DNA from: Chloroflexota bacterium
Lineage (GTDB): Bacteria > Chloroflexota > Anaerolineae > Anaerolineales > Villigracilaceae
DNA: 64,000 nt
Direction of reading: 5' to 3'
NCBI GenBank assembly: GCA_021414245.1
Contig: JAIOOU010000003.1
Location: 124,001-188,000, forward strand
A program made the translations under genes and the position numbers. Positions 18,227 to 27,548 of the stretch are shown piece after piece (position 1 is the first letter of the stretch; each line of letters starts with the position of its first letter). The notes beneath the pieces are model-generated. The model did no database searches. It saw only the letters and a program-made list of their open reading frames with translations, and was not told the origin of the DNA.

Positions 18227-19900
18227 ATGTTGTTGACCCGTGAACAATTACAGGAAAGACTGTTTGCCCTCCATCGCGCAAGCCTGGAATTGGTGAAGGA
18301 TGTGTCCCTTGAACCCCTGCTCGAGAAGATCGCATCCACGGCCTGTGAACAGGCCGGTGCACAATATGCCGCCCTGGGTGTTCTGGACGACGAAGGCAAA
18401 CTCAAGCAATTTATCACGGTTGGGATGACGGAATCCCAGATTAAAAGGATCTCCCACCCTCCGACCGGGTTGGGGTTGCTGGGCGAATTGATGGACGCGG
18501 TGGATCCCCTGCGCATTCCCGTGATCGCAGACCATCCCCGTTCCGTCGGATTTCCAGCATACCATCCCAAAATGGTCTCCTTTTTGGGAGTGCCGATCCG
18601 TACCGGGGATAAACAACTGGGCCAGATCTATCTGACCGAAAAAAAGGATGCGCCTGAATTCACCGCGGATGATGAAATGATCATCCAAATGCTGGCTGCT
18701 TACGCCGCCACGGCCATCACGAATGCGCGCTTGTATGAACATATGAAGGAACGCGACCTGGCCCTTACCCGCCGCAATGTGGATATGGGGCTGTTGAACG
18801 GCATCGCATCCACCCTGACCTCGAGTCTGGAACTCGACGAGATCCTCAACAAAACGCTCGGACTGGTTATGAACTATATGAAGGTCGAGGCAGGCGATAT
18901 CTTCCTCCTGGAGGAGGATAAGGTCACGCTTCGCATGGTTTTGCACCGCGGCCAGGCTGCGGAAGCCTTCTGGACCCGGAATATATTCAGTGTGGGCGAG
19001 GGGTACCCGGGAATTGTTGCCAAGACCCGCCAGCCCATGATCGGGACACATCTTGAAAATGACGCGAATTTTCAGCGTGATGCGGTGGTCAAGGCGGGAT
19101 TCCAGCAAATTGCCTGTATTCCACTCGTGGCAGGCGAAAGCCTGATGGGGGTGATGAGTGTCGTCACGCGTGCAGTCGAGCCTTTTGATGAAAGAAGCAT
19201 TCAACTGCTCACGGCGGTAGGAACCTGGGCCGGGCTGGCCATTGAAAATGCACGCCTGCACTCGGATGCGCGCCGGCTTGCAGTTCTTGAGGAACGTGAT
19301 CGCATCGGCATGGACCTGCACGACGGCATTATTCAGTCCATTTACGGGGTTGGATTGTCTCTGGAAGGCGCAAAGCTGAACCTGGATGGAGATCCGGCCG
19401 CAGCCAAGGAGCGGATTCACAAGGCCATAGACGGATTAAACCAGGCGATTCGCGATATCCGCGCTTATATTCTTGATTTGCGCCCGCGTCAGCTTGGAAA
19501 TGAAGGCTTAATGAGCGGAATCAAACGGCTGATCGCTGAATATCGTGCCCATACCTTCTCGGATGTGAATTTTACGGGTCCGGATGAACTCAAAGACCTG
19601 CCTCATACCCAGTCTTTGGCCCTTTTTCACATCTGTCAGGAGGCATTGGCAAACGCAGCCAAGCATGCCAAGGCAAAAAATGTGCAGATCGCAGTGTGGT
19701 ACACGGATGAACGGGCCCTGCTTGAAATCAAAGATGACGGCACAGGCTTTGACATGGAGAAGATACATACTTCGATCGGCCATGGACTCGCAAACATGCA
19801 GACACGTGCGCATGCAGTGGGTGGTGATATTGATATTTCATCCAGTGTGCAAGAGGGAACAACCATTTTTGTATGGGTTCCGCGCGCGATCAAACACTGA
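18227..19900 (+). CDS. GAF-domain sensor histidine kinase (HisKA_3/NarX-like)
   Basis: two GAF-like regions; LEERDRIGMDLHDGIIQSIYGVGLSLE; IKDDGTGFD...GHGLANMQTRAHAVGG. Confidence 0.9.
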   Translation: MLLTREQLQERLFALHRASLELVKDVSLEPLLEKIASTACEQAGAQYAALGVLDDEGKLKQFITVGMTESQIKRISHPPTGLGLLGELMDAVDPLRIPVIADHPRSVGFPAYHPKMVSFLGVPIRTGDKQLGQIYLTEKKDAPEFTADDEMIIQMLAAYAATAITNARLYEHMKERDLALTRRNVDMGLLNGIASTLTSSLELDEILNKTLGLVMNYMKVEAGDIFLLEEDKVTLRMVLHRGQAAEAFWTRNIFSVGEGYPGIVAKTRQPMIGTHLENDANFQRDAVVKAGFQQIACIPLVAGESLMGVMSVVTRAVEPFDERSIQLLTAVGTWAGLAIENARLHSDARRLAVLEERDRIGMDLHDGIIQSIYGVGLSLEGAKLNLDGDPAAAKERIHKAIDGLNQAIRDIRAYILDLRPRQLGNEGLMSGIKRLIAEYRAHTFSDVNFTGPDELKDLPHTQSLALFHICQEALANAAKHAKAKNVQIAVWYTDERALLEIKDDGTGFDMEKIHTSIGHGLANMQTRAHAVGGDIDISSSVQEGTTIFVWVPRAIKH

Positions 19901-19973
19901 ATCGCATGAATCGATGAATCATTGCTGAATGAATCACAGGAATTCGTGTTTCACGAATGGCAATTCGAAAAAG

Positions 19974-19982
19974 TTATCCACA
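19974..19982 (+). promoter_or_regulatory. consensus DnaA box in the dnaA upstream region (candidate oriC)
   Basis: TTATCCACA in the 464-bp intergenic region upstream of dnaA. Confidence 0.5.
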
Positions 19983-20364
19983 GGCATTTTTTAAGATAGA
20001 TATGTGTCATCCGGCCTGAAAAAGCCCCGGATACCCATATATGGGGGGTTGGGGGGTGGTTATGGTTGTGCTTGGCTGAAACGCCTGTTCTATTCGAAAG
20101 CCCATTAACGATTGATTACGAGTTGATTCTTTAACATAGGGTAACCTTAATAAAACAAATCTTTTTAACTTCACGTAGGTCTAACGCCTGTTATCTATTG
20201 AAAGTATCTGCTAGAATGTAAGCACGCTGATATAAAGGATATGTGTCTCATGTATCCGAAGTCCCTGAAGGAAAATTTTTAACAACACTGCATATCAAGT
20301 CCCTAAGCCGCAGGATCATGGCGGGCTAGTTAATGCACTCTACATCTCACTCTTAGGATCTTAT

Positions 20365-21714
20365 ATGAACGCTGAGCAGGCTTGGCAATCAGTTCTCGCA
20401 CAACTTCAAATGGAAATGCCGCGCGCCTCCTTCGATACCTGGGTGCGCGATACCCGTCCCCTGGCGTATGAAAATGGGATCATTACCGTTGGAGTCCGCA
20501 ATGCATATGCGCGCGACTGGCTGGAAAGCAGGCTGTCAAGCACCGTCAGCCGGTTATTGATCGGAATCCTGAACTCAAATGTCTCGGTTGAGTTCATCGT
20601 AACCCAGGCTGACGAGAACGAATCAATTTCGGACCCCGAATCTGCTCCGGCTTCGATCGAAATCACCTCTCCCGAGCCAAAAGCGCGCCATGTGACGTTG
20701 AATCCGCGCTATACCTTTGATACCTATGTGGTGGGTTCAGGCAATCGCCTTGCCCATGCCGCCTGTCAGGCTGTTGCAGAGAAGCCGGCTCGTGCCTATA
20801 ACCCTCTTTTCCTCTATGGAGGCGTGGGTTTGGGTAAGACCCACCTCCTGCACGCCATTGGAAACGCCTGTCACGCCAGCGGACTGAATGTTTTGTATGT
20901 TTCCTCCGAGGAATTCACGAATGACATGATCACCGCCATTCGTACCCACACCACCCAGGCTTTCCGCGAAAAATACCGTTCGGCGGACGTGTTGCTGGTC
21001 GACGATATCCAGTTCATTGCCGGCAAGGAGTCGACGCAGGAGGAATTCTTCCACACCTTCAACACCCTGCATGGACAGGACAAACAGATCATTGTTTCGT
21101 CCGACCGACCTCCTAAGTCCCTGGTGACCCTTGAGGAACGTCTGCGCTCCCGCTTTGAGTGGGGTTTAAGCGCAGACATTCAGGCGCCCGATTTTGAAAC
21201 GCGCCTTGCCATTCTGCGCTCCAAGGCGGAGCGGACAGGCCGGCACATCTCCGATGATATTCTGGAGAGCATCGCCAAACGCGTACAGTCCAATATTCGT
21301 GAACTGGAAGGTGCCCTCAACCGAATTATTGCCTTTGCGGACCTGAGCGGTTCCGCCCTGACCCCCAGCCTGGTGGAAGTGGCCCTATCGGATCTTTTGC
21401 CTTCGCGCGGCGATATCGAGCCGGCCCGCGTGGTCGACCTGGTGGCTCGCAAGTTCAACCTGACGGTTGAAAAGTTGCTCGGCCGCGACCGCACCAAGGA
21501 TGTGGCTTTCCCCCGCCAGATCGCCATGTATTTGCTGCGCGAGGAAACCAATTACTCCTTCCCGCAGATCGGCGAAGTCCTCGGCGGACGTGATCATTCA
21601 ACGGTCATGTACGCCATCGAAAAAATTGCGGACCAGATCAAACACGATGATCGGTTGCAACGGGACATCGTCTCGCTCAAGCAGCAGATCAACGGTCAGG
21701 CCGCGACCGCCTAA
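20365..21714 (+). CDS. dnaA: chromosomal replication initiator protein DnaA
   Basis: PLFLYGGVGLGKTHLLHAIGN, VLLVDDIQFIAGKESTQEEFFHTFN, C-terminal signature FPQIGEVLGGRDHSTVMYAIEKI. Confidence 0.98.
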   Translation: MNAEQAWQSVLAQLQMEMPRASFDTWVRDTRPLAYENGIITVGVRNAYARDWLESRLSSTVSRLLIGILNSNVSVEFIVTQADENESISDPESAPASIEITSPEPKARHVTLNPRYTFDTYVVGSGNRLAHAACQAVAEKPARAYNPLFLYGGVGLGKTHLLHAIGNACHASGLNVLYVSSEEFTNDMITAIRTHTTQAFREKYRSADVLLVDDIQFIAGKESTQEEFFHTFNTLHGQDKQIIVSSDRPPKSLVTLEERLRSRFEWGLSADIQAPDFETRLAILRSKAERTGRHISDDILESIAKRVQSNIRELEGALNRIIAFADLSGSALTPSLVEVALSDLLPSRGDIEPARVVDLVARKFNLTVEKLLGRDRTKDVAFPRQIAMYLLREETNYSFPQIGEVLGGRDHSTVMYAIEKIADQIKHDDRLQRDIVSLKQQINGQAATA

Positions 21715-21729
21715 TGCCCCAATGAATGA

Positions 21730-21764
21730 AAACAGCCCTGAAGATTTCAGGGCTGTTTTTTTTT
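21730..21764 (+). terminator. intrinsic terminator downstream of dnaA
   Basis: ACAGCCCTGAAGATTTCAGGGCTGTTTTTTTTT. Confidence 0.85.
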
Positions 21765-21843
21765 GAAGGTGGGGAATAGCTATCTTCTGTCATTCTGGAG
21801 ATGTTTTCCTTTATCCTGAATGATACAACATCAGGTTTGGTAC

Positions 21844-22722
21844 TTACGGGATTTTCATGTTCAATCCGGCATCAGGGGTGCCGCGCCACATTTCGATCCT
21901 CCGGAAGGATTCAACATAGCCAAGTTTATATAACGCGGGCAGGTGCGGGTCGTTGACCTGGACATTCTCGATCTGCGTATCGAGCCGGGGGTATTGCGAA
22001 TACAAATGCGATAGCAGGGCGAAAGCCACCGTGGCAGGGTCCCCCTTTTCAGTTTTGAACGCGAAGCGGGTCAGGGAGAATTTCTGGCGTTGATAGACCA
22101 GCCAGCCGCGGCTGCCATCCGCCAGTGTAAGCCGGATCCCGGAAACTTCGTTCGCATTGACCAGGGATTCGGATTGGTTGGTCCAGGGCTGGGTTCCGCG
22201 ATCATGTCCAACCAGGACAAGACAGGTGGCCCGGTCGAGTCGTTCTGCATCTGCAATGACCGGCTCCGGGGCCAACAGGTTGGGCGATCGTCTCATCACG
22301 AGCAGTTCCCCGATCTCCTGAAATCCCAACTTTAGGAACAATTGATGCGCGGGAACATTGTTCTTGATGACCTCCAACATAATAAAATCCCTTTGCAGCG
22401 AAGCCGCCTGTTCAATCAATCCTTCCATCAAGGCTTTGCCCACGCCGCCGCGCCGGGTATTGGGAAGCACGCCCAAACGGGTGATCCAAGCCCGTTTCTT
22501 TCGGACCCCCAGCATGGCCACACCCAACATCTCTTCTTCATTCTGGCTGGTGGCCACCAGGGAATGTTCCAGGTCCACATCATAGATGCGGACATATTCC
22601 GCCAGGCGGGCTGCATTCATGGGCATGGGGACCATGTAGTCCACCCGCGTCTGGTTATAAATGGCTGTCAACTGGTCCAGGCTGTATCGGCTGGCTGGGA
22701 GAAGTGTTATGGACTGACTCAT
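21844..22722 (-). CDS. GNAT-family N-acetyltransferase
   Basis: ITRLGVLPNTRRGGVGKALMEGLIEQA acetyl-CoA-binding motif. Confidence 0.85.
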   Translation of the reverse strand: MSQSITLLPASRYSLDQLTAIYNQTRVDYMVPMPMNAARLAEYVRIYDVDLEHSLVATSQNEEEMLGVAMLGVRKKRAWITRLGVLPNTRRGGVGKALMEGLIEQAASLQRDFIMLEVIKNNVPAHQLFLKLGFQEIGELLVMRRSPNLLAPEPVIADAERLDRATCLVLVGHDRGTQPWTNQSESLVNANEVSGIRLTLADGSRGWLVYQRQKFSLTRFAFKTEKGDPATVAFALLSHLYSQYPRLDTQIENVQVNDPHLPALYKLGYVESFRRIEMWRGTPDAGLNMKIP

Positions 22723-22725
22723 GGA

Positions 22726-23094
22726 TCAGCTTTTTAAAAAGGACGCGACCTGGGCGGCAAAATCTTTGACTTTCACGATCGGTTTGCTGATGTAACCATT
22801 ACAGCCGTAGCTGTCCACCATTTGTTTTGCGGTTTCGTGGGGCCAGGCGGTAAAGGCGATGATCGGCGTGGAATCCAGCACGCGTTCGGCCCGCAGCCAG
22901 CCGGCCAGGGTCTGACCGTCGTAATCGGGCAGGCCGAGGTCAAGCAGGATCAGGTCGGGAAGGTGGGCCAGAGCCAGGCGCAGGCCGCTTTCCGCGTCGG
23001 CAGCATGTACAACTTCATACTCGCGCGGGGCCAGGGCTTTTCGCACCAGGGCAACATTATCGGGGATATCTTCGATCAACAGGATTTTTGTCAT
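22726..23094 (-). CDS. single-domain response regulator
   Basis: ORF 22726..23331; REC domain begins at internal ATG 23094: MTKILLIEDIPDNVALVRKAL...LPDLILLDLGLPDYDG. Confidence 0.9.
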   Translation of the reverse strand: MTKILLIEDIPDNVALVRKALAPREYEVVHAADAESGLRLALAHLPDLILLDLGLPDYDGQTLAGWLRAERVLDSTPIIAFTAWPHETAKQMVDSYGCNGYISKPIVKVKDFAAQVASFLKS

Positions 23095-23214
23095 GGGTTT
23101 CTTGTCCGAATGGATATTTTGAGACGGTTTCCTGGGACCGAGTATAGCATGCGCCCCGGCTTGTTTGTTGTATAATTTTCCCGCTGCATCAACCCTGAAA
23201 AGGAGGAAAGCCCA

Positions 23215-24786
23215 ATGTCGAACACAGTGGTCCGCCCCTATATCACAAAAGATGAACCGTTCGGCCCGATCGACTCGATCGATATTGATTCCAAGGACTT
23301 GGAAGCGCTGGAACTCCTTTTTGAACCGCACAACTGGATCTATAAGAATCTAAGACATCGTCCGTCCATTATTATCGGACGGCGCGGCTCCGGCAAGACC
23401 TCCTATTTGCGGAGTGTGTTCTTCGACAAAAAATACGACTATTACACGGAGATTCGCACGGCCCGCGTGCTCAGCCAGGTGGCGAAGGTCATCCAGAGGA
23501 TGTCGAAGGAGGCTTTTTTCCCGGAGATGGTCTCGGAGCTGTGGGAAATGGTGATCTGGATCGGTGTCTTTTCCGAGATTCGCAAGAATTCCCTGCTGCC
23601 GTCCGATGACCTGTATGCGGTCAATGCCTACCTTGACATGTTGAACATTCGCGGCCGGGAGAATGTGGACAGCGTGCTTTCCCATCTTGCCACGCAGCTG
23701 GATGAAACCATGGACCGCAACCCCAACGGTGGGGCCACGGAGATCATGAAGGAATTCGACCGCAGCAAGTTCGAACATGTCCGCTCGGTGGTGATGCAAA
23801 GCTTTGAACACTCCAAAAAGAAGTTCGTGGTCCTGATGGATTCGCTGGACGACTTTCAGCTGGATATTGATTCGGTTTCCCATTCCATGCAGGGGCTCTT
23901 GAAGCTGGTCGGGTCCATGAACAAGCCGCGCGATATTGTGGACATCCGTTTCTGTCTGCCGGCCGAGGTCTATCACCGCTTCATCAAGATCTCCTCCAAC
24001 CCGAACAAGGATTTTCGGCGCGCGCTCAAACTTCAATGGACGGCCGGGGAACTGATCCTGATCGGCGCCCAACGCTTGAAGTTCTATCTTGAGATTTATT
24101 ATCCGGACCTGCTGAAGGCCATCCAGCCCCTGGATGTGACCAAACGAACGGATGCCTTAAGACTCTTTCAGGCGGTCCTTCCTGAAAGGATTACGAATCA
24201 GGCCGGGTTTCAGGAAGATACGATGTCTTATGTCCTACGGCACACTCAATTGTTGCCCAGGCATTTTCTTATGCTCCTGAATTCGATCTTCAAAAGCAAT
24301 GGATCAACCCAGAAGTTGAATCCCTTTCCAATTGGTCAGGAGCGCATTGTCAACGGGATCCGCATGGTGGAGGACCTGATCGTTGGCGAGATCTTTGTGG
24401 CCTTCAAATTAATTTATCCCACTGCAGGTGAGACCTGCCGCCGCAGCCTGCCCGAGCTGGGGCATAAATTCACGATGGGGGACCTCCACCGCGTTTTTAC
24501 CCGGCATGGCAAGGCCGTCTTTGAAAATGATAATCTTTTCGATTTTCAACGCATGCTGCTCGAGATCGGCGCCATTGGCAGGGTCATCCCCGGCAAGGAA
24601 AAGGATGTGTATATCAAGGGAAATTTTGAATACACCATCTCGCATGAACTGGCACTCAGCCAGGATGATGAACTGTGTGTTCACCCGCTGTTCTCGGGTA
24701 TCTTTCATGGGAATGGCAGAGAACGTCCGGTTTATCCGTATGGGAGTGTTTTGGAAGACGAGGATTACCGGGATCATGATGATTAG
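23215..24786 (+). CDS. P-loop ATPase (STAND/Sll1717-like), function unknown
   Basis: Walker A-like GRRGSGKTS, Walker B-like KFVVLMDSLDDF. Confidence 0.65.
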   Translation: MSNTVVRPYITKDEPFGPIDSIDIDSKDLEALELLFEPHNWIYKNLRHRPSIIIGRRGSGKTSYLRSVFFDKKYDYYTEIRTARVLSQVAKVIQRMSKEAFFPEMVSELWEMVIWIGVFSEIRKNSLLPSDDLYAVNAYLDMLNIRGRENVDSVLSHLATQLDETMDRNPNGGATEIMKEFDRSKFEHVRSVVMQSFEHSKKKFVVLMDSLDDFQLDIDSVSHSMQGLLKLVGSMNKPRDIVDIRFCLPAEVYHRFIKISSNPNKDFRRALKLQWTAGELILIGAQRLKFYLEIYYPDLLKAIQPLDVTKRTDALRLFQAVLPERITNQAGFQEDTMSYVLRHTQLLPRHFLMLLNSIFKSNGSTQKLNPFPIGQERIVNGIRMVEDLIVGEIFVAFKLIYPTAGETCRRSLPELGHKFTMGDLHRVFTRHGKAVFENDNLFDFQRMLLEIGAIGRVIPGKEKDVYIKGNFEYTISHELALSQDDELCVHPLFSGIFHGNGRERPVYPYGSVLEDEDYRDHDD

Positions 24787-24797
24787 AGATGGTTGTG

Positions 24798-24834
24798 AAC
24801 AGGCCCGATCAGTGGATCGGGCCTGTTCTTTTTA
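24798..24834 (+). terminator. intrinsic terminator
   Basis: GAACAGGCCCGATCAGTGGATCGGGCCTGTTCTTTTT. Confidence 0.85.
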
Positions 24835-24936
24835 TGCCATAACAGATTAAAGATGCTACAATGAATTAGGAACGCGTGCCCGATTATTGGGGAATCTGCG
24901 GTGCAGCCGTTTCATGGTTTCAAAAAGGAGCTCACC

Positions 24937-25356
24937 TTGAAAAGAAGAAATCCATTGCTGGCCGGCCTGTTCAATGTGCTGGTGCCCGGGTCGCATTATC
25001 TGTATGTGCGAAATGACTGGAGAAAGTTCATCCTGTTCCTGATTGCGGGTGTTGCTGCCATTGGTGCATCGATCCTCGTTGGGAATACGATCCAAAACAT
25101 GAAGGTCTATACCCTTTCCCAGGGATTATGCACCGGTATTCTGTTATCCATCGTTCTTGGAGTGCTGTTCTATAACGGCCTGACGGATGCCTCCTCTCAC
25201 AATAGCGGAACAGACAGTGCGGCCCACTATAAGACCATGCGGGAAGGCAGCCGGGTTGCGAGACTCGAAGTGCTCAACAAACAGCGCGCAGAGGGTTTGA
25301 TCTCGGATGAGGAGTACATGGAGTCAAAAAAAGAGATCGAGGCCGGGAGAAAGTAA
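24937..25356 (+). CDS. small membrane protein with SHOCT-like C-terminus
   Basis: TTG start after AAAAAGGAG; two hydrophobic helices; LNKQRAEGLISDEEYMESKKEI C-terminal motif. Confidence 0.6.
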   Translation: MKRRNPLLAGLFNVLVPGSHYLYVRNDWRKFILFLIAGVAAIGASILVGNTIQNMKVYTLSQGLCTGILLSIVLGVLFYNGLTDASSHNSGTDSAAHYKTMREGSRVARLEVLNKQRAEGLISDEEYMESKKEIEAGRK

Positions 25357-25465
25357 GCCGCCCATCAGGCCGAAAGGAGGAATGGCCTGGCTGGTGAGGA
25401 TGTGACATGTTTACATTTACATCCTGATATTTTGACTGCCTGCATTGAAAAAACGAATCTCTCCC

Positions 25466-25494
25466 TTGACACATCCCGCCCTCCGTCATAGAAT
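25466..25494 (+). promoter_or_regulatory. sigma70-type promoter of the trp operon leader
   Basis: TTGACA (25466-25471)-N17-TAGAAT (25489-25494). Confidence 0.8.
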
Positions 25495-25513
25495 AGCGCC
25501 CAATACCATACAT

Positions 25514-25545
<32 letters not shown>

Positions 25546-25728
25546 CGATTACCAGAGAGCCGGGCGGAAGTTCTGAAAGCAAGGCAAAAGCGCAGAAGTG
25601 GAATGGACCTCCGAGTTGAAAGGATGAACGCACCAGGTGCAAGTATTCCAATTCGGGTGCTCCCGTTACAGAGCAAGGGTATAACCACAAAGCGTGGCGT
25701 ACCTGAAAAAGTGAAGCTGGTTTCTTTC

Positions 25729-25757
25729 CCCTGTTGCATCACGACAGGGATTTTTTG
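25729..25757 (+). terminator. internal U-tract hairpin within the T-box leader (stem III or auxiliary terminator)
   Basis: CCCTGT-TGCATCACG-ACAGGGATTTTTTG. Confidence 0.5.
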
Positions 25758-25791
25758 TTAAAAGACAGCTTAAGCCTGGGTGGCACCACGG

Positions 25792-25830
25792 GAGTCCCCT
25801 CTCGTCCCTTTGGACGGAGGGGACTCTTTT
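25792..25830 (+). terminator. T-box-regulated intrinsic terminator
   Basis: GAGTCCCCTCTCGTCCCTTTGGACGGAGGGGACTCTTTT. Confidence 0.9.
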
Positions 25831-25851
25831 AATTCTTCGTGCAGGACATTT

Positions 25852-25922
25852 ACCGCGAGGAGCGCAAAGAGTGGCAGGAAACCCAGTTGTCTTTCTTAGC
25901 GACCTTCGCGAGCTTGGCGGTT
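25852..25922. repeat. imperfect inverted repeat of the ACCxCGAAG type in the trpE leader
   Basis: ACCGCGAGGAGCGCAAAGAGTGGCAGGAAA versus reverse complement ACCGCCAAGCTCGCGAAGGTCGCTAAGAAA. Confidence 0.55.
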
Positions 25923-25936
25923 CAAAAGGAGAAATT

Positions 25937-27376
25937 ATGCTGCTTGAATCAACCACAGTCCAAACCATCATCCGCGAGATATCCGCGGACCTTGAGACCC
26001 CCGTCAGTTTGTATCTCAAGCTGCGCGGCAACGGCCCATCCTTTTTATTGGAATCCGTAGAAGGCGGGGAACGCATCGCGCGCTATTCATTTATCGGCGT
26101 GCAGCCCAGGGCGGAATATATTCTGCGCGACGGCCAGATTGAGATCGGGGAAAACGGTGAAACCCGAATTGTTCAACTCGATCAGCCCGACCCGACGATC
26201 TTTTTGCAAAATGAGATCAGCCGCTTTCCCGCCGTCCGCCTGCCGAATGCGCCGCGTTTTACGGGCGGGCTGGTGGGCTATCTCGGATACGAATCTGTTC
26301 GTTATTTTGAACCAACTCTAAAGTCAAAAATGAAGCGTGCAGATATTCCAGATGGAATTTATTTGCTGGCCGATACCATCGTCGCATTTGATCATGCGCG
26401 CCGCACCATCTTCCTGATTGCAAATGTTTTGGATGGGGATACACAAGCCGCCGAAGACAAGCTTGATTCAATTGCGGCACGAATTCATGAACCTTTGCCT
26501 GCTGCCCAAAAAATAAATGTAAAGCCATCGAAGGTCAGGGCCAGCCATACGCAGGGGACTTATGAAGACATGGTGCGCGCCGCCAAGGAGCACATTGCCG
26601 CGGGCGACATATTTCAAGTGGTGCTATCCCAGCGTTTTTCGCGCGAAACGAATGTCGAACCTTTCGATGTCTATCGCGCTGTGCGACGTCTTAACCCTTC
26701 GCCGTACATGTTCTTTTTTGATTTCGGACTTGTGGACGATGAACCGCTTTATATTGTTGGATCGTCGCCCGAGATGTTCGTGCGTTTGGAGGGAAGAACC
26801 GCTTCACTCCGACCGATCGCCGGGACGCGCCCCCGGGGAGCAAATGCGGAGGCTGACGCATCGCTTGCCAAAGACCTGCTCGCCGACTCGAAGGAACGCG
26901 CGGAGCATGTCATGCTGGTGGACCTCGGCCGCAACGATCTGGGCCGTGTCTGTGAATATGGCACGATTAAAGTTTCTGACTTTTTCAGCGTTGAAAAATA
27001 TTCACACGTCATGCACATCGTCTCCCACGTCGAAGGGATTCTGCGCCCCGAACTGACCGCCTTCGATCTGGTCCGTGCAGCCTTCCCCGCCGGGACCGTC
27101 AGCGGCGCGCCGAAGGTCCGCGCGATGGAAATCATCGCCGAGCTGGAACCCAACGCGCGCAACGCTTATGCAGGCATGATCGGCTACTTTGGCTTCGACG
27201 GCGCCATGGATACCTGTCTTGCCATCCGCACCATGGTCGGGCGCGGGAATACGGTCAGCGTGCAGGCGGGCGCGGGTATCGTAGCCGATTCGGACCCGTC
27301 CACGGAGTATCAAGAGACGGTGAATAAAGCGAGTGCGATGTTGAGGGCGATAGACGCAGCGGAATCAAATTCATAG
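25937..27376 (+). CDS. trpE: anthranilate synthase component I
   Basis: start ATG 25937 after AAAAGGAG; LRPIAGTRPRGANAEAD, VDLGRNDLGRVCEYGTIKV, PAGTVSGAPKVRAMEII. Confidence 0.95.
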   Translation: MLLESTTVQTIIREISADLETPVSLYLKLRGNGPSFLLESVEGGERIARYSFIGVQPRAEYILRDGQIEIGENGETRIVQLDQPDPTIFLQNEISRFPAVRLPNAPRFTGGLVGYLGYESVRYFEPTLKSKMKRADIPDGIYLLADTIVAFDHARRTIFLIANVLDGDTQAAEDKLDSIAARIHEPLPAAQKINVKPSKVRASHTQGTYEDMVRAAKEHIAAGDIFQVVLSQRFSRETNVEPFDVYRAVRRLNPSPYMFFFDFGLVDDEPLYIVGSSPEMFVRLEGRTASLRPIAGTRPRGANAEADASLAKDLLADSKERAEHVMLVDLGRNDLGRVCEYGTIKVSDFFSVEKYSHVMHIVSHVEGILRPELTAFDLVRAAFPAGTVSGAPKVRAMEIIAELEPNARNAYAGMIGYFGFDGAMDTCLAIRTMVGRGNTVSVQAGAGIVADSDPSTEYQETVNKASAMLRAIDAAESNS

Positions 27377-27383
27377 AAACCTG

Positions 27384-27521
27384 GGTGGTCGAGTAGCCCG
27401 AGGCGACAGCCGAGGGCGTATCGAGACCACCAGTTGATGAAATACTTTCAATAATAAGAATTGCTTTTGTCACTGTTGGTCTCGGTACGGGCGAGAAAAA
27501 CACTCGCCCTACTCGACCAAC
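27384..27521. repeat. two palindromic units of the GGTCGAGTAG...GTATCGAGACC type
   Basis: GGTGGTCGAGTAG...GCGTATCGAGACCACC (27384-27431) and GTTGGTCTCGGTACGGGCGAG...CTCGCCCTACTCGACCAAC (27475-27521). Confidence 0.75.
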
Positions 27522-27548
27522 GGATTTTGGAAAAAGAAAGGATTACCC

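Noticed and set aside
18248-19420. 390-aa minus-strand ORF opposite the GAF histidine kinase
   Set aside because: Antisense shadow ORF with low-complexity His/Gln/Arg-rich composition; no motif.
20041-20057. G-quadruplex in the dnaA upstream region
   Set aside because: Only two long G runs plus a GG are present (GGGGGGTTGGGGGGTGG), insufficient on sight for a confident canonical four-run quadruplex.
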